NCBI RefSeq assembly: GCF_036632915.2
Contig: NZ_CP155552.1
Coordinates: forward strand, 496,001 to 560,000
Reading direction: 5' to 3'
Length of the DNA stretch: 64,000 nt
From: Faecalibacterium taiwanense
GTDB lineage: Bacteria; Bacillota; Clostridia; Oscillospirales; Ruminococcaceae
The notes under the pieces were generated by a model that did no database searches, was not told the origin of the DNA, and saw only the letters and a program-made list of their open reading frames with translations. Positions 41,330-50,126 of the stretch are shown piece after piece (position 1 is the stretch's first letter; each line of letters starts with the position of its first letter). Made by a program: the position numbers and the translations under genes.

Positions 41330-42292
41330 TTATTCGGTCCGTGCAGGCCGTGTGGTCACTTCGCCGCAGCGCAGAGCCTCCTGTCGGCCGTTCTCCCGCT
41401 GGATGACCAGCCGCCCTTCCTCGTCGATGGCAAGGGCCTTTGCGGCGTAGGTCTCGGTCTCGGCACACACCGTCACCCAGTGGCCGGGCACAAAGCACCG
41501 GGCGCGGTACTCATCCAGACAGTCAAACGCCGGGCAGAGGGCCAGCAGCTCCCGGGCAATGGCCCCGGCCAGTGCGGCCCGGCTCACCGGGGCAGGCCCG
41601 CCGGGGTACAGGCTCCCGGCCCTGCGGGCCAGCTCCTCCGGCCAGTCGGCAGCGGTGGAGGTAAGGTTCAGCCCGATGCCCACCACCAGCCATTCCAGCT
41701 GTCCGCTCTCGAGGTCGGTCCCCGCTTCGGTCAGGATGCCGCAGACCTTTCTGCCCTGATAGTACAGGTCGTTGACCCACTTGACGGCAAGCTCCAGCCC
41801 GCAGAGCTTTTTCACGGCACGGCAGACCGCTACCGCGGCGCTGATGGTAGCGGTCTGGGCATTGGCGGCGGGCATTTCCGAGCGCAGCAGCACCGAGCAG
41901 TAAACGCCCTTGCCTGCCGGGCTTTCAAATCTCCGGCCCAGCCTGCCGCGTCCGGCGCTCTGGTGGGCGGTGAGCACCAGCGTGCCATGGGGTGCACCAT
42001 CCAGCGCCAGCAGCTTTGCCGTGCGGTTGGAGCTTTCCAGCGTGTCATATAAATAGATGGGTGCAGGGTAGTCCCCGATGGCTTCGGTGCAGAACGGGTC
42101 GCCGCCTGCCAGCCGGTAGCCCCGGCGGGGCGCAGCTTCCAGCGCGTACCCTTGGGCCGTGAGGGCCGCAGCGGCCTTGTGCACGGCAGCGCGGCTCACG
42201 CCGAGGGTCTCGGCCAGCTGCTGGCCGGAAACGTAGCTGCCCCCGGCAGCGGAAAGTGCCTGCAAAAGTGCCTGACGGGTACTGACAGCCAT
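41330..42292 (-). CDS. birA: Biotin--protein ligase / biotin operon repressor
   Basis: A 320-residue bifunctional BirA. Domains: an N-terminal winged helix (1-60, LAETLGVSRAAVHKAAAAL), a catalytic domain with SSNRTAK, GRGRLGR (114-120, biotinyl-AMP loop), KGVYCSVLLR and KWVNDLYY, and an SH3-like C-terminal domain (about 270-315). It makes biotinyl-AMP, biotinylates carboxylases in the cytoplasm, and may repress biotin genes. The start is supported by AAAAGGAGG. A minus-strand TACAAT lies about 30 bases upstream. Confidence 0.95.
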   Translation of the reverse strand: MAVSTRQALLQALSAAGGSYVSGQQLAETLGVSRAAVHKAAAALTAQGYALEAAPRRGYRLAGGDPFCTEAIGDYPAPIYLYDTLESSNRTAKLLALDGAPHGTLVLTAHQSAGRGRLGRRFESPAGKGVYCSVLLRSEMPAANAQTATISAAVAVCRAVKKLCGLELAVKWVNDLYYQGRKVCGILTEAGTDLESGQLEWLVVGIGLNLTSTAADWPEELARRAGSLYPGGPAPVSRAALAGAIARELLALCPAFDCLDEYRARCFVPGHWVTVCAETETYAAKALAIDEEGRLVIQRENGRQEALRCGEVTTRPARTE

Positions 42293-42453
42293 GGCCGAAT
42301 GCCTCCTTTTGTGCTATACTACTTCTATTGTATCATAAAAATAAAAGTTTTTGCAGGATTTTGAACGGCTGTTTCGTATGAATGTGCAGAAGGGCAGCGC
42401 AGGGGCTGCACTTCGTCGGACCGGGACGAAACTGAAAGGAGGTGGACAGGCCG

Positions 42454-42993
42454 TTGACGACCTTGGAATTCAGCGCGATGGTGCAGAAATACCAGTCGCT
42501 CGTATATACGGTCTGCCACCAGCTGGTGCCGGATGCCGGCGATGCGCAGGACCTGACGCAGGAGACCTTTCTGGCGGCATGGCGGGCCATTGACCGCTGC
42601 CCGTCCGGGTTTGAAAAACAGTGGCTGGCACGCATCGCTGCCAACAAGGCAAAGGACTATCTGCGCAGCGCATGGGTGCGCAGGGTGAACATTCCCGGCG
42701 ACGATGTGCTGGCGCTGGAAGGTGCGCCGCCCGGCACCCAGCCGGAACAGCAGGTGCTGGATGCGCTGGGCGAGGAAGAGCTCACCGCCATGATCCTGGA
42801 CCTGCGGGAGCCCTACAGAACGCCTTGCCGTCTGGTGCTGCTGGAACAGCACACCATGGCCGAGGCGGCACAGCTGTGCGGCCGCCCGCCCAAGACGGTG
42901 GAAGCACAGATCTACCGGGCAAAAAAGATGCTGGCACAGCAGATACTACAGCGTGAAAACGATGGAAAGGAGTGCGTACATGGAACTGTTTGA
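42454..42993 (+). CDS. ECF-type RNA polymerase sigma factor
   Basis: A 179-residue extracytoplasmic-function sigma factor. Region 2 (about 5-70) includes AGDAQDLTQETFLAAWRAI, the -10 recognition helix. Region 4 (about 115-165) includes EQHTMAEAAQLCGRPPKTVEAQIYRAKKML, a helix-turn-helix. The linker between them is short, as expected. The probable start is TTG 42454, 11 bases after AAAGGAGG; the upstream in-frame GTG 42442 lies within that ribosome site. The anti-sigma gene starts 14 bases before its stop, so the two are translationally coupled. No ECF-type autoregulated promoter was found by eye. Confidence 0.88.
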   Translation: MTTLEFSAMVQKYQSLVYTVCHQLVPDAGDAQDLTQETFLAAWRAIDRCPSGFEKQWLARIAANKAKDYLRSAWVRRVNIPGDDVLALEGAPPGTQPEQQVLDALGEEELTAMILDLREPYRTPCRLVLLEQHTMAEAAQLCGRPPKTVEAQIYRAKKMLAQQILQRENDGKECVHGTV

Positions 42994-43546
42994 CAAAAAC
43001 GGCTGCCTGACCGACGAAGGCCTGCAGGCCCTGCAGGCAGGCGGGCTGGATGAGCTGGGCCGGCTGGAAACAGCGGAGCACCTTGCCTACTGTGATAAAT
43101 GCATGGATCGTTACACGGCCCTGCTGACGGCAGATGCGCTGGAAACGCCGCCCCACTCCGCGCACAAGGCTGTGATGGCCGCCATCTGGGTGCGGCTGAT
43201 GCAGAACACATGGGGCCGTGCCGCAGTGGCCGGTGTGGCGGCGGTGCTGGCCTTTACCATGTGGCGCTCCGGCACCATAGACCAGCTGCTGAATTTCCGG
43301 CAGGAGCTGCACACATGGACACCGGAGACCAGCCAGAGTCAGACCGAAGAAGCCTTGCAACTGGGCAAGCCGGTGGAAGATGGCCGACCGTCCGCCCAGC
43401 CGGAAATACTGGGAAAGCCAATGGACGACGACAAGCCGAAGCAGCAGGCTTCGCTGGCAAAAGCACTCAATGACCTGCTGTTCGGAGCCGGCGGCCCTGC
43501 AGCAGAAAAATACAAAAATTCGCCACTTGCAGATCAAACGAAATAA
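42980..43546 (+). CDS. Anti-sigma factor with zinc-binding motif
   Basis: A 188-residue protein. The N-terminal cytoplasmic domain carries the ZAS-type HxxxCxxC (HLAYCDKC, about 35-42), which binds zinc and holds the sigma factor. A membrane segment is at about 80-95 (GRAAVAGVAAVLAFTMW), and the remaining outside part is polar. ATG 42980 is preceded by AAAGGAG. It overlaps the sigma gene and precedes two membrane-protein genes, a common arrangement for envelope-stress sensing. Confidence 0.85.
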   Translation: MELFDKNGCLTDEGLQALQAGGLDELGRLETAEHLAYCDKCMDRYTALLTADALETPPHSAHKAVMAAIWVRLMQNTWGRAAVAGVAAVLAFTMWRSGTIDQLLNFRQELHTWTPETSQSQTEEALQLGKPVEDGRPSAQPEILGKPMDDDKPKQQASLAKALNDLLFGAGGPAAEKYKNSPLADQTK

Positions 43547-43557
43547 GGAGATCGATT

Positions 43558-44247
43558 ATGATGAAAAACGGAATCCTGACCTTCCTCTTCGCCTTTTGCC
43601 CGGGCGCAGGCCAGATGTATCAGGGCTACATGAAGCGCGGCCTTTCGCTCATTACGATGTTCTGCGTGGCCTTTGGTGCGGGCACTCTGCTGGAAGTTTT
43701 GTATGTAGCCATGCCCATTGTGTGGATGTACAGCTTCTTTGACACCTTCAATCTCCGGGCGCAGATCGGCGCAGGCACCGCCCCGCAGGACGATTATCTG
43801 GTGCACATCAACTGGCACGACCAGCGCATGGAACAGTTCATGCTGGACAGCCACAAGCTGCTGGGTTGGGGCCTGATCGCGCTGGGCGCGCTGGTGGCCT
43901 ACCAGAACATCCTTATGAACACGCTGGGGGATATCGTGTGGCGCTGGGGCCAGAGCAGCCCTTTCTTCCGCGCACTCTACCTGATGATGGATCAGCTGCC
44001 GGAGGTGGTGGTCTGCGTGGCCCTGATCATCTGCGGTGCGTGGCTGGTGCGCGGCCCCAAGGGCAGAAAGCAGAAGCCGCAGAACGATGCCGAAGATGAA
44101 GATTTTACCGAGTATACTGCACAGGATGCGCAGGCGGAGCCGAAAGCAAAGGGCTTTGCCATGCCCAAGCTCTCGGCTCTGCTGGGCAAGCCCGTGACCC
44201 CGGACGATGAGACGGAGGATGCCGACGATGGACGAGACGAGAAATGA
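43558..44247 (+). CDS. Membrane protein with TM2-like N-terminus
   Basis: A 229-residue protein of unknown function. The first 60 residues (FCPGAGQMYQGYMKRGLSL then two helices) resemble the TM2 helical hairpin. A middle loop faces one side (about 70-100), two more helices lie at about 100-115 and 140-160, and the tail from 165 is very acidic and low complexity. The ribosome site is AAGGAG. It is co-transcribed with the sigma and anti-sigma genes and overlaps the next gene by 20 bases. Confidence 0.75.
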   Translation: MMKNGILTFLFAFCPGAGQMYQGYMKRGLSLITMFCVAFGAGTLLEVLYVAMPIVWMYSFFDTFNLRAQIGAGTAPQDDYLVHINWHDQRMEQFMLDSHKLLGWGLIALGALVAYQNILMNTLGDIVWRWGQSSPFFRALYLMMDQLPEVVVCVALIICGAWLVRGPKGRKQKPQNDAEDEDFTEYTAQDAQAEPKAKGFAMPKLSALLGKPVTPDDETEDADDGRDEK

Positions 44248-45076
44248 TGCGCCGCTGACCGGTGAAGCACCGCAGACTGCAAAACCGCAGCCGCTGCGCC
44301 GGGTGGGCAGCTTTACGCTGGGCGTATGCCTGATCGCAGCGGGCATCTTCTTTCTGCTTGCCTATTTTGTGCCGGGCTTTGACTGGAAGCTGACGCTCAA
44401 GATCGCCCCAGCGGCAGGGCTGATCCTGCTGGGCGGCGAGGTGCTCTTTTTTGCCGCCCGCCCGGGCCGCTGGAAATACGATTTCTGGTCGGTGCTGATC
44501 TGCCTTGTGCTCATGGCCGGGTGCTTTGGCCTTTCGCTGCTGCCGGTGGTGTGGGATGAACTCGGCCCGGAGCGGAATCAGGCAAGCATGAAGCTGGGGC
44601 AGGAATATACGACAGAAGCCTATGACAAGATCAAACAAACAGCCCCGGATATCCGTGTGAAGAATATCAGCGGAAACGCCTACCTGTACAGCAGTGAGGC
44701 GAAAACGCTGCGGGATGTGAATGCCGGAAACGGCTATCTGAGCCTGACTGTGGAGCTGTTTGGCAGCTATGACAGCGTACAGGCCTTTGCGCAGGACTGC
44801 CGCAGCGTGACCGATGCCGTGCAGCAGTGCAGCGCACAGCCGGATGAGCTGCGCATTACATGGTCGCCGGAGAACGACCCGGGCCAGAGTCTTGCCTCCG
44901 GCAGCCTGCAGAATGTGGAGCAGTACACGCTGGAACTGGAAGGCATCGCACAGCTGGACTGGACGGCTGACCAGATGGCAAAGCAGACCGAGGTGCAGTA
45001 TCTGCTGGACGAAGAAAACGAAGAAACGGCAGAGTCCGAAGCTTTTTCCGAGGAAAGCGCGGAGCTGAGTGAGTGA
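44228..45076 (+). CDS. Membrane protein with LiaI/LiaF-like helices and outside domain
   Basis: A 282-residue protein with a polar N-terminus (about 1-25), four closely spaced helices (about 26-115, SFTLGVCLIAAGIFFLLAYF, GLILLGGEVLFFAARPG, VLICLVLMAGCFGLSLL), then a roughly 160-residue soluble domain rich in acidic residues. The glycine-rich helix hairpin resembles LiaI/LiaF and PspC-associated membrane proteins of envelope stress systems. ATG 44228 follows GGAGG inside the preceding gene. It is the last gene of the ECF sigma operon and is followed by a terminator. The function is inferred only from context. Confidence 0.75.
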   Translation: MDETRNDAPLTGEAPQTAKPQPLRRVGSFTLGVCLIAAGIFFLLAYFVPGFDWKLTLKIAPAAGLILLGGEVLFFAARPGRWKYDFWSVLICLVLMAGCFGLSLLPVVWDELGPERNQASMKLGQEYTTEAYDKIKQTAPDIRVKNISGNAYLYSSEAKTLRDVNAGNGYLSLTVELFGSYDSVQAFAQDCRSVTDAVQQCSAQPDELRITWSPENDPGQSLASGSLQNVEQYTLELEGIAQLDWTADQMAKQTEVQYLLDEENEETAESEAFSEESAELSE

Positions 45077-45079
45077 AAC

Positions 45080-45117
45080 AAAAAATGCTTCCGTGCGGCG
45101 CACGGAAGCATTTTTTT
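45080..45117 (+). terminator. Terminator of the ECF sigma operon
   Basis: AAAAAATGCTTCCGTG pairs with CACGGAAGCATTTTTT around a 4-base loop and is followed by T. Confidence 0.95.
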
Positions 45118-45118
45118 G

Positions 45119-45147
45119 TTGAAATCAGCCGAAAACTATGTTATGCT
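45119..45147 (+). promoter_or_regulatory. Promoter of the toxin-like small mRNA
   Basis: TTGAAA (45119-45124), 17 bases, TATGCT (45142-45147). It begins two bases after the terminator of the preceding operon. The predicted leader is about 75 bases. Confidence 0.75.
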
Positions 45148-45202
45148 ATCTCTGCTGCTGAAAGGCGGCGGGGCACTGCAAACAACGGCAGGCGGTTCGG
45201 CC

Positions 45203-45224
45203 CTCACTTCCGAAAGGAGGTGAG
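45203..45224 (+). promoter_or_regulatory. Hairpin sequestering the Shine-Dalgarno of the small ORF
   Basis: CTCACTTCC-GAAA-GGAGGTGAG forms nine consecutive pairs (one G-U) closed by a GAAA tetraloop and buries the whole GGAGG, three bases from the ATG at 45228. This would strongly limit translation unless refolded, as in several type I toxin mRNAs. Confidence 0.75.
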
Positions 45225-45227
45225 TAC

Positions 45228-45290
45228 ATGCCAATTACTTTGACATTCCACTTGTTTGGATTGACATTCACCATTCGCGTGAAAAAGTAA
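45228..45290 (+). CDS. 20-residue toxin-like peptide of a type I TA-like locus
   Basis: ATG 45228 to TAA 45290 encodes MPITLTFHLF then GLTFTIRVKK: an alternating hydrophobic/threonine core with a basic RVKK end. The length and charge fit small membrane-active type I toxins, but the sequence is not one of the families I can name (not TxpA, BsrG or Fst). It has its own promoter, an excellent but sequestered ribosome site, a 3' terminator, and a convergent antisense promoter. No longer frame covers this segment, and convention-length gene finders would miss it. The toxin function is inference from architecture. Confidence 0.6.
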   Translation: MPITLTFHLFGLTFTIRVKK

Positions 45291-45318
45291 GAACCGCCAC
45301 CCGGCACGGTGACGGTTC
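45281..45318 (-). terminator. Terminator of the antisense RNA
   Basis: On the minus strand GAACCGTCACC ... GGTGGCGGTTC (10 of 11 pairs) is followed by TTACTTTTTC. On the plus strand the same hairpin has no T run, so it is directional for the antisense RNA. Confidence 0.75.
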
Positions 45319-45372
45319 TCAAAAACTGTAAACCTTGAACTGGGGCCAACCGCTTGTCGCAGTGCCCTTTCT
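45281..45372 (-). ncRNA. Candidate antisense RNA, antitoxin of the small-ORF locus
   Basis: It is defined by a consensus promoter (45379-45407) and a directional terminator (45281-45318), giving about 92 nt. It is fully complementary to the last codons and the 3' untranslated part of the small-ORF mRNA. No reading frame of note is on this strand. This matches the 3'-overlapping antisense antitoxins of Gram-positive type I systems. Confidence 0.6.
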
Positions 45373-45378
45373 ATAGAC

Positions 45379-45407
45379 ATTATAGCGAATCCCGGCAGAG
45401 CTGTCAA
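45379..45407 (-). promoter_or_regulatory. Consensus promoter of the antisense RNA
   Basis: On the minus strand TTGACA (45402-45407), 17 bases, TATAAT (45379-45384), a perfect sigma-A consensus. The -35 box lies in the loop of the terminator hairpin of the opposing mRNA. Confidence 0.85.
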
Positions 45408-45428
45408 GCATCTGCCGGGATTCGTTTT
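45388..45428 (+). terminator. Terminator of the small-ORF mRNA
   Basis: AATCCCGGCAGA pairs perfectly with TCTGCCGGGATT (12 bp), followed by CGTTTTAT. The same hairpin lies just behind the convergent purC gene and may serve it as well. Confidence 0.75.
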
Positions 45429-45438
45429 ATCGTAAAAT

Positions 45439-46308
45439 TTACAGTTTTTTGCCGGTGAGCAGCTCGTAGGCCTCCAGATACTTGGCAATGGTCTTGTCAA
45501 TCACGTCCTGCGGCAGGTCGTAGTTGCTGTCGGGGTTGGCCTTGAGCCAGTCGCGAACGAACTGCTTATCAAAAGAGGGCTGGCTGTGGCCCGGCTCGTA
45601 GCCCTCCAGCGGCCAGAAGCGGGAGGAATCCGGGGTGAGCATCTCGTCGCCCAGCACCACGTTGCCGTTCTCATCCAGACCAAACTCAAACTTGGTGTCG
45701 GCAATGATGATGCCGCGGGAGAGCGCATACTCAGCACATTTCTTATACAGGGCAATGGTGTAGTCGCGCAGCTTGGTGGCGTACTCCTCGCCGTGGCCGG
45801 GGAACTGCTTTTCCAGCACCTCGATGCTCTTTTCGTAGGAGATGTTCTCGTCGTGGTCGCCGATCTCGGCCTTGGTGGAGGGAGTGTAGATGGGCTCGGG
45901 CAGCTTGTCGGACTCCTTCAGGCCTTCCGGCAGCTGGATGCCGCACACCTTGCCAGTCTTCTGGTAGCTGGCCCAGCCACTGCCGGTAATGTAGCCGCGC
46001 ACGATGCACTCGATGGGCAGCATGGTCAGCTTACGGCACATCATGCTGTTGCCGTCGAACTGGGGCTGCTGGAAGAACTCCGGCATATCCTTCACGTCCA
46101 CGCTCAGCATGTGGTTGGGCAGCAGATCGCGGGTGTAATCGAACCAGAACTTGCTCATCTGGGTCAGAACGGTGCCCTTTTTGGTGACCTTGTTTTTCAG
46201 GATGACATCAAACGCGGAAATGCGGTCGGTAGCAACCATGATGAGGCTGTCACCGTTATCATAGATCTCACGAACCTTGCCTTCTTTAATGGGCTTGAAC
46301 TCAGTCAT
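45439..46308 (-). CDS. purC: Phosphoribosylaminoimidazole-succinocarboxamide synthase
   Basis: SAICAR synthetase joins CAIR and aspartate with ATP in de novo purine synthesis. The 289-residue product has KEGKVREIYD, MVATDRISAFDVIL, MLPIECIVRGYITGSGWASYQKTG, the LPEPIYTPSTKAEIGDHDENIS segment, and IIIADTKFEFGLDENGNVVLGDEMLTPDSSR. ATG 46308 was chosen over ATG 46323 because GGAG within the upstream codons serves as its ribosome site. It is convergent with the small TA-like locus. Confidence 0.97.
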   Translation of the reverse strand: MTEFKPIKEGKVREIYDNGDSLIMVATDRISAFDVILKNKVTKKGTVLTQMSKFWFDYTRDLLPNHMLSVDVKDMPEFFQQPQFDGNSMMCRKLTMLPIECIVRGYITGSGWASYQKTGKVCGIQLPEGLKESDKLPEPIYTPSTKAEIGDHDENISYEKSIEVLEKQFPGHGEEYATKLRDYTIALYKKCAEYALSRGIIIADTKFEFGLDENGNVVLGDEMLTPDSSRFWPLEGYEPGHSQPSFDKQFVRDWLKANPDSNYDLPQDVIDKTIAKYLEAYELLTGKKL

Positions 46309-46363
46309 AATCAAACACTCCATTTTCCAATGCCGAAAAAGCGGCGGTGTATCTTACCTGATT

Positions 46364-46392
46364 ATTGTACCATGTCTGCGGACAGTTTGAAA
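46364..46392 (-). promoter_or_regulatory. purC: Probable promoter of purC
   Basis: On the minus strand TTTCAA (46387-46392), 17 bases, TACAAT (46364-46369). The -35 is moderate. No purine riboswitch was recognised in the short leader. Confidence 0.6.
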
Positions 46393-46578
46393 GAAACAGA
46401 ATGAAAGGAAAATCAGGCCGTTTTTGCATTTTTCTCGTGAAAAATGTACGAAAAATAGAATCAAAATTCGGCGATTTGACGATAAAAGTCGTACTTTCAC
46501 AACAATGAAGCACCTTTTTGTAAAATGTAGGCATGGACATTCCGGCGATTGTGCGGTATCTTATAATCAACAAATTAG

Positions 46579-48036
<1,458 letters not shown>

Positions 48037-48077
48037 AATTTGCGAAAAAATAAATTTGTGAGAAAGAATTGGAATTT

Positions 48078-49052
48078 ATGACACCTGAGATCATTGCACA
48101 CCGCGGCGCGTCCTATCTTGCGCCGGAAAATACCCTTTCTGCGTTCCGCAAGGCGATGGAGATCGGCGCGGACGGCGTGGAAATGGACGTACAGCAGACC
48201 AGAGATAAAAAGCTGGTGATCCACCACGATTTTGTCATTGACTGGCACACCGATATGCGTGGCCAGATCTACGACATGACCGAGGGCGAGCTGAAGGCGC
48301 TGGACTTTGGCAGCTGGAAGGATGTGAACTATCGGAACGAGAGGATCGCTACCCTGCAGGAGGCACTGGCTCTGTGCAGGGAAATGGAAGGTACCATCGT
48401 TCAGCTGGAAATGAAGGCCACCATCGATGACGACCCGGATTTTGTCCCCCGCGTGATCGAGGAGGTGCGTGCAGCAAACATTACCGACCGGCTGGTGGTG
48501 ATCTCGTTCAACCACGACCTGCTGCGGCAGGCAAAGCAGCTGATGCCAGAGCTGAAGGTGGGCGTGCTGGTCTACGGTGCGTTGGAGACCATGGCGCTGC
48601 CCACTAGCACATGGGAAATGCTTGGCCTGCAGAACGGGCTGGAAGAGGATGATTTTCCACAGCTGCCGCCGCTGTCGGTGGAAAATGTGGATGACGAAAA
48701 CTGCAGCTGGGCCCTGCGCTGGATGGGCAACCAGATCAGTATGCTGCAGGCGAACTTTCCGGGCAAGAGTCTGGTAGAGGTAGCCCAGCGCCTGCTGGAA
48801 CAGCGGGACCCGGTAAAGTATGTGCAGACGCTGGACTTCAAGCCGGACTGGGTGAGCTGCGAATATCACACCGCTTACCAGCAGCCCAGCATGGTGCAGA
48901 AGCTGCATGATCTGGGCATCAAGGCGGCATACTGGACGGTGGACGGGGAACAGGCCGTGAAAGACCTTTGGCCCCTGCAGCCGGATGCCATCGTCACAAA
49001 CCGCCCGGACCGCGTGCGGGAATGGATCTCTGAACTGGAAATGACAGAATAA
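48078..49052 (+). CDS. Glycerophosphodiester phosphodiesterase
   Basis: A 324-residue GDPD (UgpQ-like) enzyme that hydrolyses glycerophosphodiesters to glycerol-3-phosphate and an alcohol. The active site is readable: IIAHRGASYLAPENTLSAF (HRG and ENT), DGVEMDVQQTRDKKLVIHHD (ExD and H), and a C-terminal GIKAAYWTVD and PDAIVTNRPD. No signal peptide, so it is cytoplasmic. ATG 48078 is preferred to TTG 48069. A region at about 175-245 is longer than in the simplest members. It follows the GH1 gene by 41 bases, probably in the same operon. Confidence 0.92.
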   Translation: MTPEIIAHRGASYLAPENTLSAFRKAMEIGADGVEMDVQQTRDKKLVIHHDFVIDWHTDMRGQIYDMTEGELKALDFGSWKDVNYRNERIATLQEALALCREMEGTIVQLEMKATIDDDPDFVPRVIEEVRAANITDRLVVISFNHDLLRQAKQLMPELKVGVLVYGALETMALPTSTWEMLGLQNGLEEDDFPQLPPLSVENVDDENCSWALRWMGNQISMLQANFPGKSLVEVAQRLLEQRDPVKYVQTLDFKPDWVSCEYHTAYQQPSMVQKLHDLGIKAAYWTVDGEQAVKDLWPLQPDAIVTNRPDRVREWISELEMTE

Positions 49053-49111
49053 AGGGCAGAAGCTGCATCCCTTCGGTGCGGCCTGATTCCCCAAGCAACA
49101 TCTGAAAAGCA

Positions 49112-49143
49112 AACAGCGGACAGCCTGCAGGCCGTCCGCTGTT
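49112..49143. terminator. Hairpin between convergent genes
   Basis: AACAGCGGAC pairs with GTCCGCTGTT; the loop includes AGCCTGCAGGCC. There is no long T run, so termination is likely but not certain. It superficially resembles the 36-nt hairpins but lacks their tail. Confidence 0.5.
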
Positions 49144-49160
49144 GTGCTATGCAAAAGATG

Positions 49161-50123
49161 TTATAAAATATATCCGAGACTCCGCAGCACGAACAGCCAG
49201 AAGGTCAGGCTGAATGCGCTGAACAGGGTGGTGGTAACGCACACGCTGCCGGTAAGCACACCTTCGTGGCCCATCTGCTTTGCCATAACGTAGCACGCCG
49301 GGGTGGTGATGCTGCCCAGCATCACCAGCAGGGCCACCAGCTTTTCGTCGGTAAAGCCAAAGCGCACAGCCAGCGGCAGGAACAGCGCAGGCAGCACCAT
49401 CAGCTTGACCACAGTAGCCACAGCGGTAGGCTTGAGGTATCCCAGAGCTTTTTGGCCCTTGAAGCCTGCACCAATGGCAAGCAGGGCCAGAGGGCTGGTC
49501 AGACCGGCCACATTGGAAAGGGCCTTATCCAGCATGGCAGGCATGGAAATGTGCAGCATGCTCCACGCAAAGCCCGCTGCAATGCCCAGAAGGATGGGGT
49601 TCGTCAGGATGCCTTTCACACTCTTTTTGAGCTTTTCAGCCATATTGCCGGTCTGAGCCTGCGCAGTGGGCGCTTCCAGCATCAAAATGACCACTGCCAT
49701 AATGTTATACAGCGGCACACTGCCAAGGATCATCAGGCTGGACATGCTGGCATCGCCGTAGATGCTCTGCAGAAAAGCCGAGCCGAGGATGGCAGCCGAC
49801 GAGCGGTAACACACCTGAACGAACTCGCCCACAAGGCCGGTGCCCTTTAAAAACAGCTTTGCCAGCGCCCAGATCACAAGGATGCACGCCAGTGTGACCG
49901 CAAAACAGAACAGCACATACCGGCCATCGAAGGTGGCGCGGACATCGTTTTTGCCAAGGTCGCGGAACAGCTGCACCGGCAGTGCCACATAAAACACGAA
50001 CTTGTTGGCCCCGGCCACAAACGCATCGCTCAGAAAACCGGTGCGGTGCAGCACATAGCCCAGCAGCATGATAAAGAACAGCGGCATGGTGCTGTTCATG
50101 CTGAACAGAAGATTTTCCAGCAT
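49161..50123 (-). CDS. AEC family transporter (auxin efflux carrier-like)
   Basis: A 320-residue permease with ten helices in two inverted halves. The N-terminal MPLFFIMLLGYVLHRTGFLS and the NKFVFYVALPVQLFRDL segment are typical. The second half has GILTNPILLGIAAGFAWSM, PLALLAIGAGFKGQKALG, and LLVMLGSITTPACYVMAKQMG. Bacterial members export or import organic acids such as malate or malonate; the substrate is unknown. It starts 3 bases after the MoxR gene stop, so it is the last gene of that operon. Confidence 0.9.
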   Translation of the reverse strand: MLENLLFSMNSTMPLFFIMLLGYVLHRTGFLSDAFVAGANKFVFYVALPVQLFRDLGKNDVRATFDGRYVLFCFAVTLACILVIWALAKLFLKGTGLVGEFVQVCYRSSAAILGSAFLQSIYGDASMSSLMILGSVPLYNIMAVVILMLEAPTAQAQTGNMAEKLKKSVKGILTNPILLGIAAGFAWSMLHISMPAMLDKALSNVAGLTSPLALLAIGAGFKGQKALGYLKPTAVATVVKLMVLPALFLPLAVRFGFTDEKLVALLVMLGSITTPACYVMAKQMGHEGVLTGSVCVTTTLFSAFSLTFWLFVLRSLGYIL

Positions 50124-50126
50124 GGC

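Noticed and set aside
49112..49143. Fifth copy of the 36-nt-hairpin element
   Set aside because: The hairpin sequence looks similar to the one at 59151, but the stem has mismatches, the loop is not CGCA and the conserved tail is absent. Treated as an ordinary intergenic hairpin.
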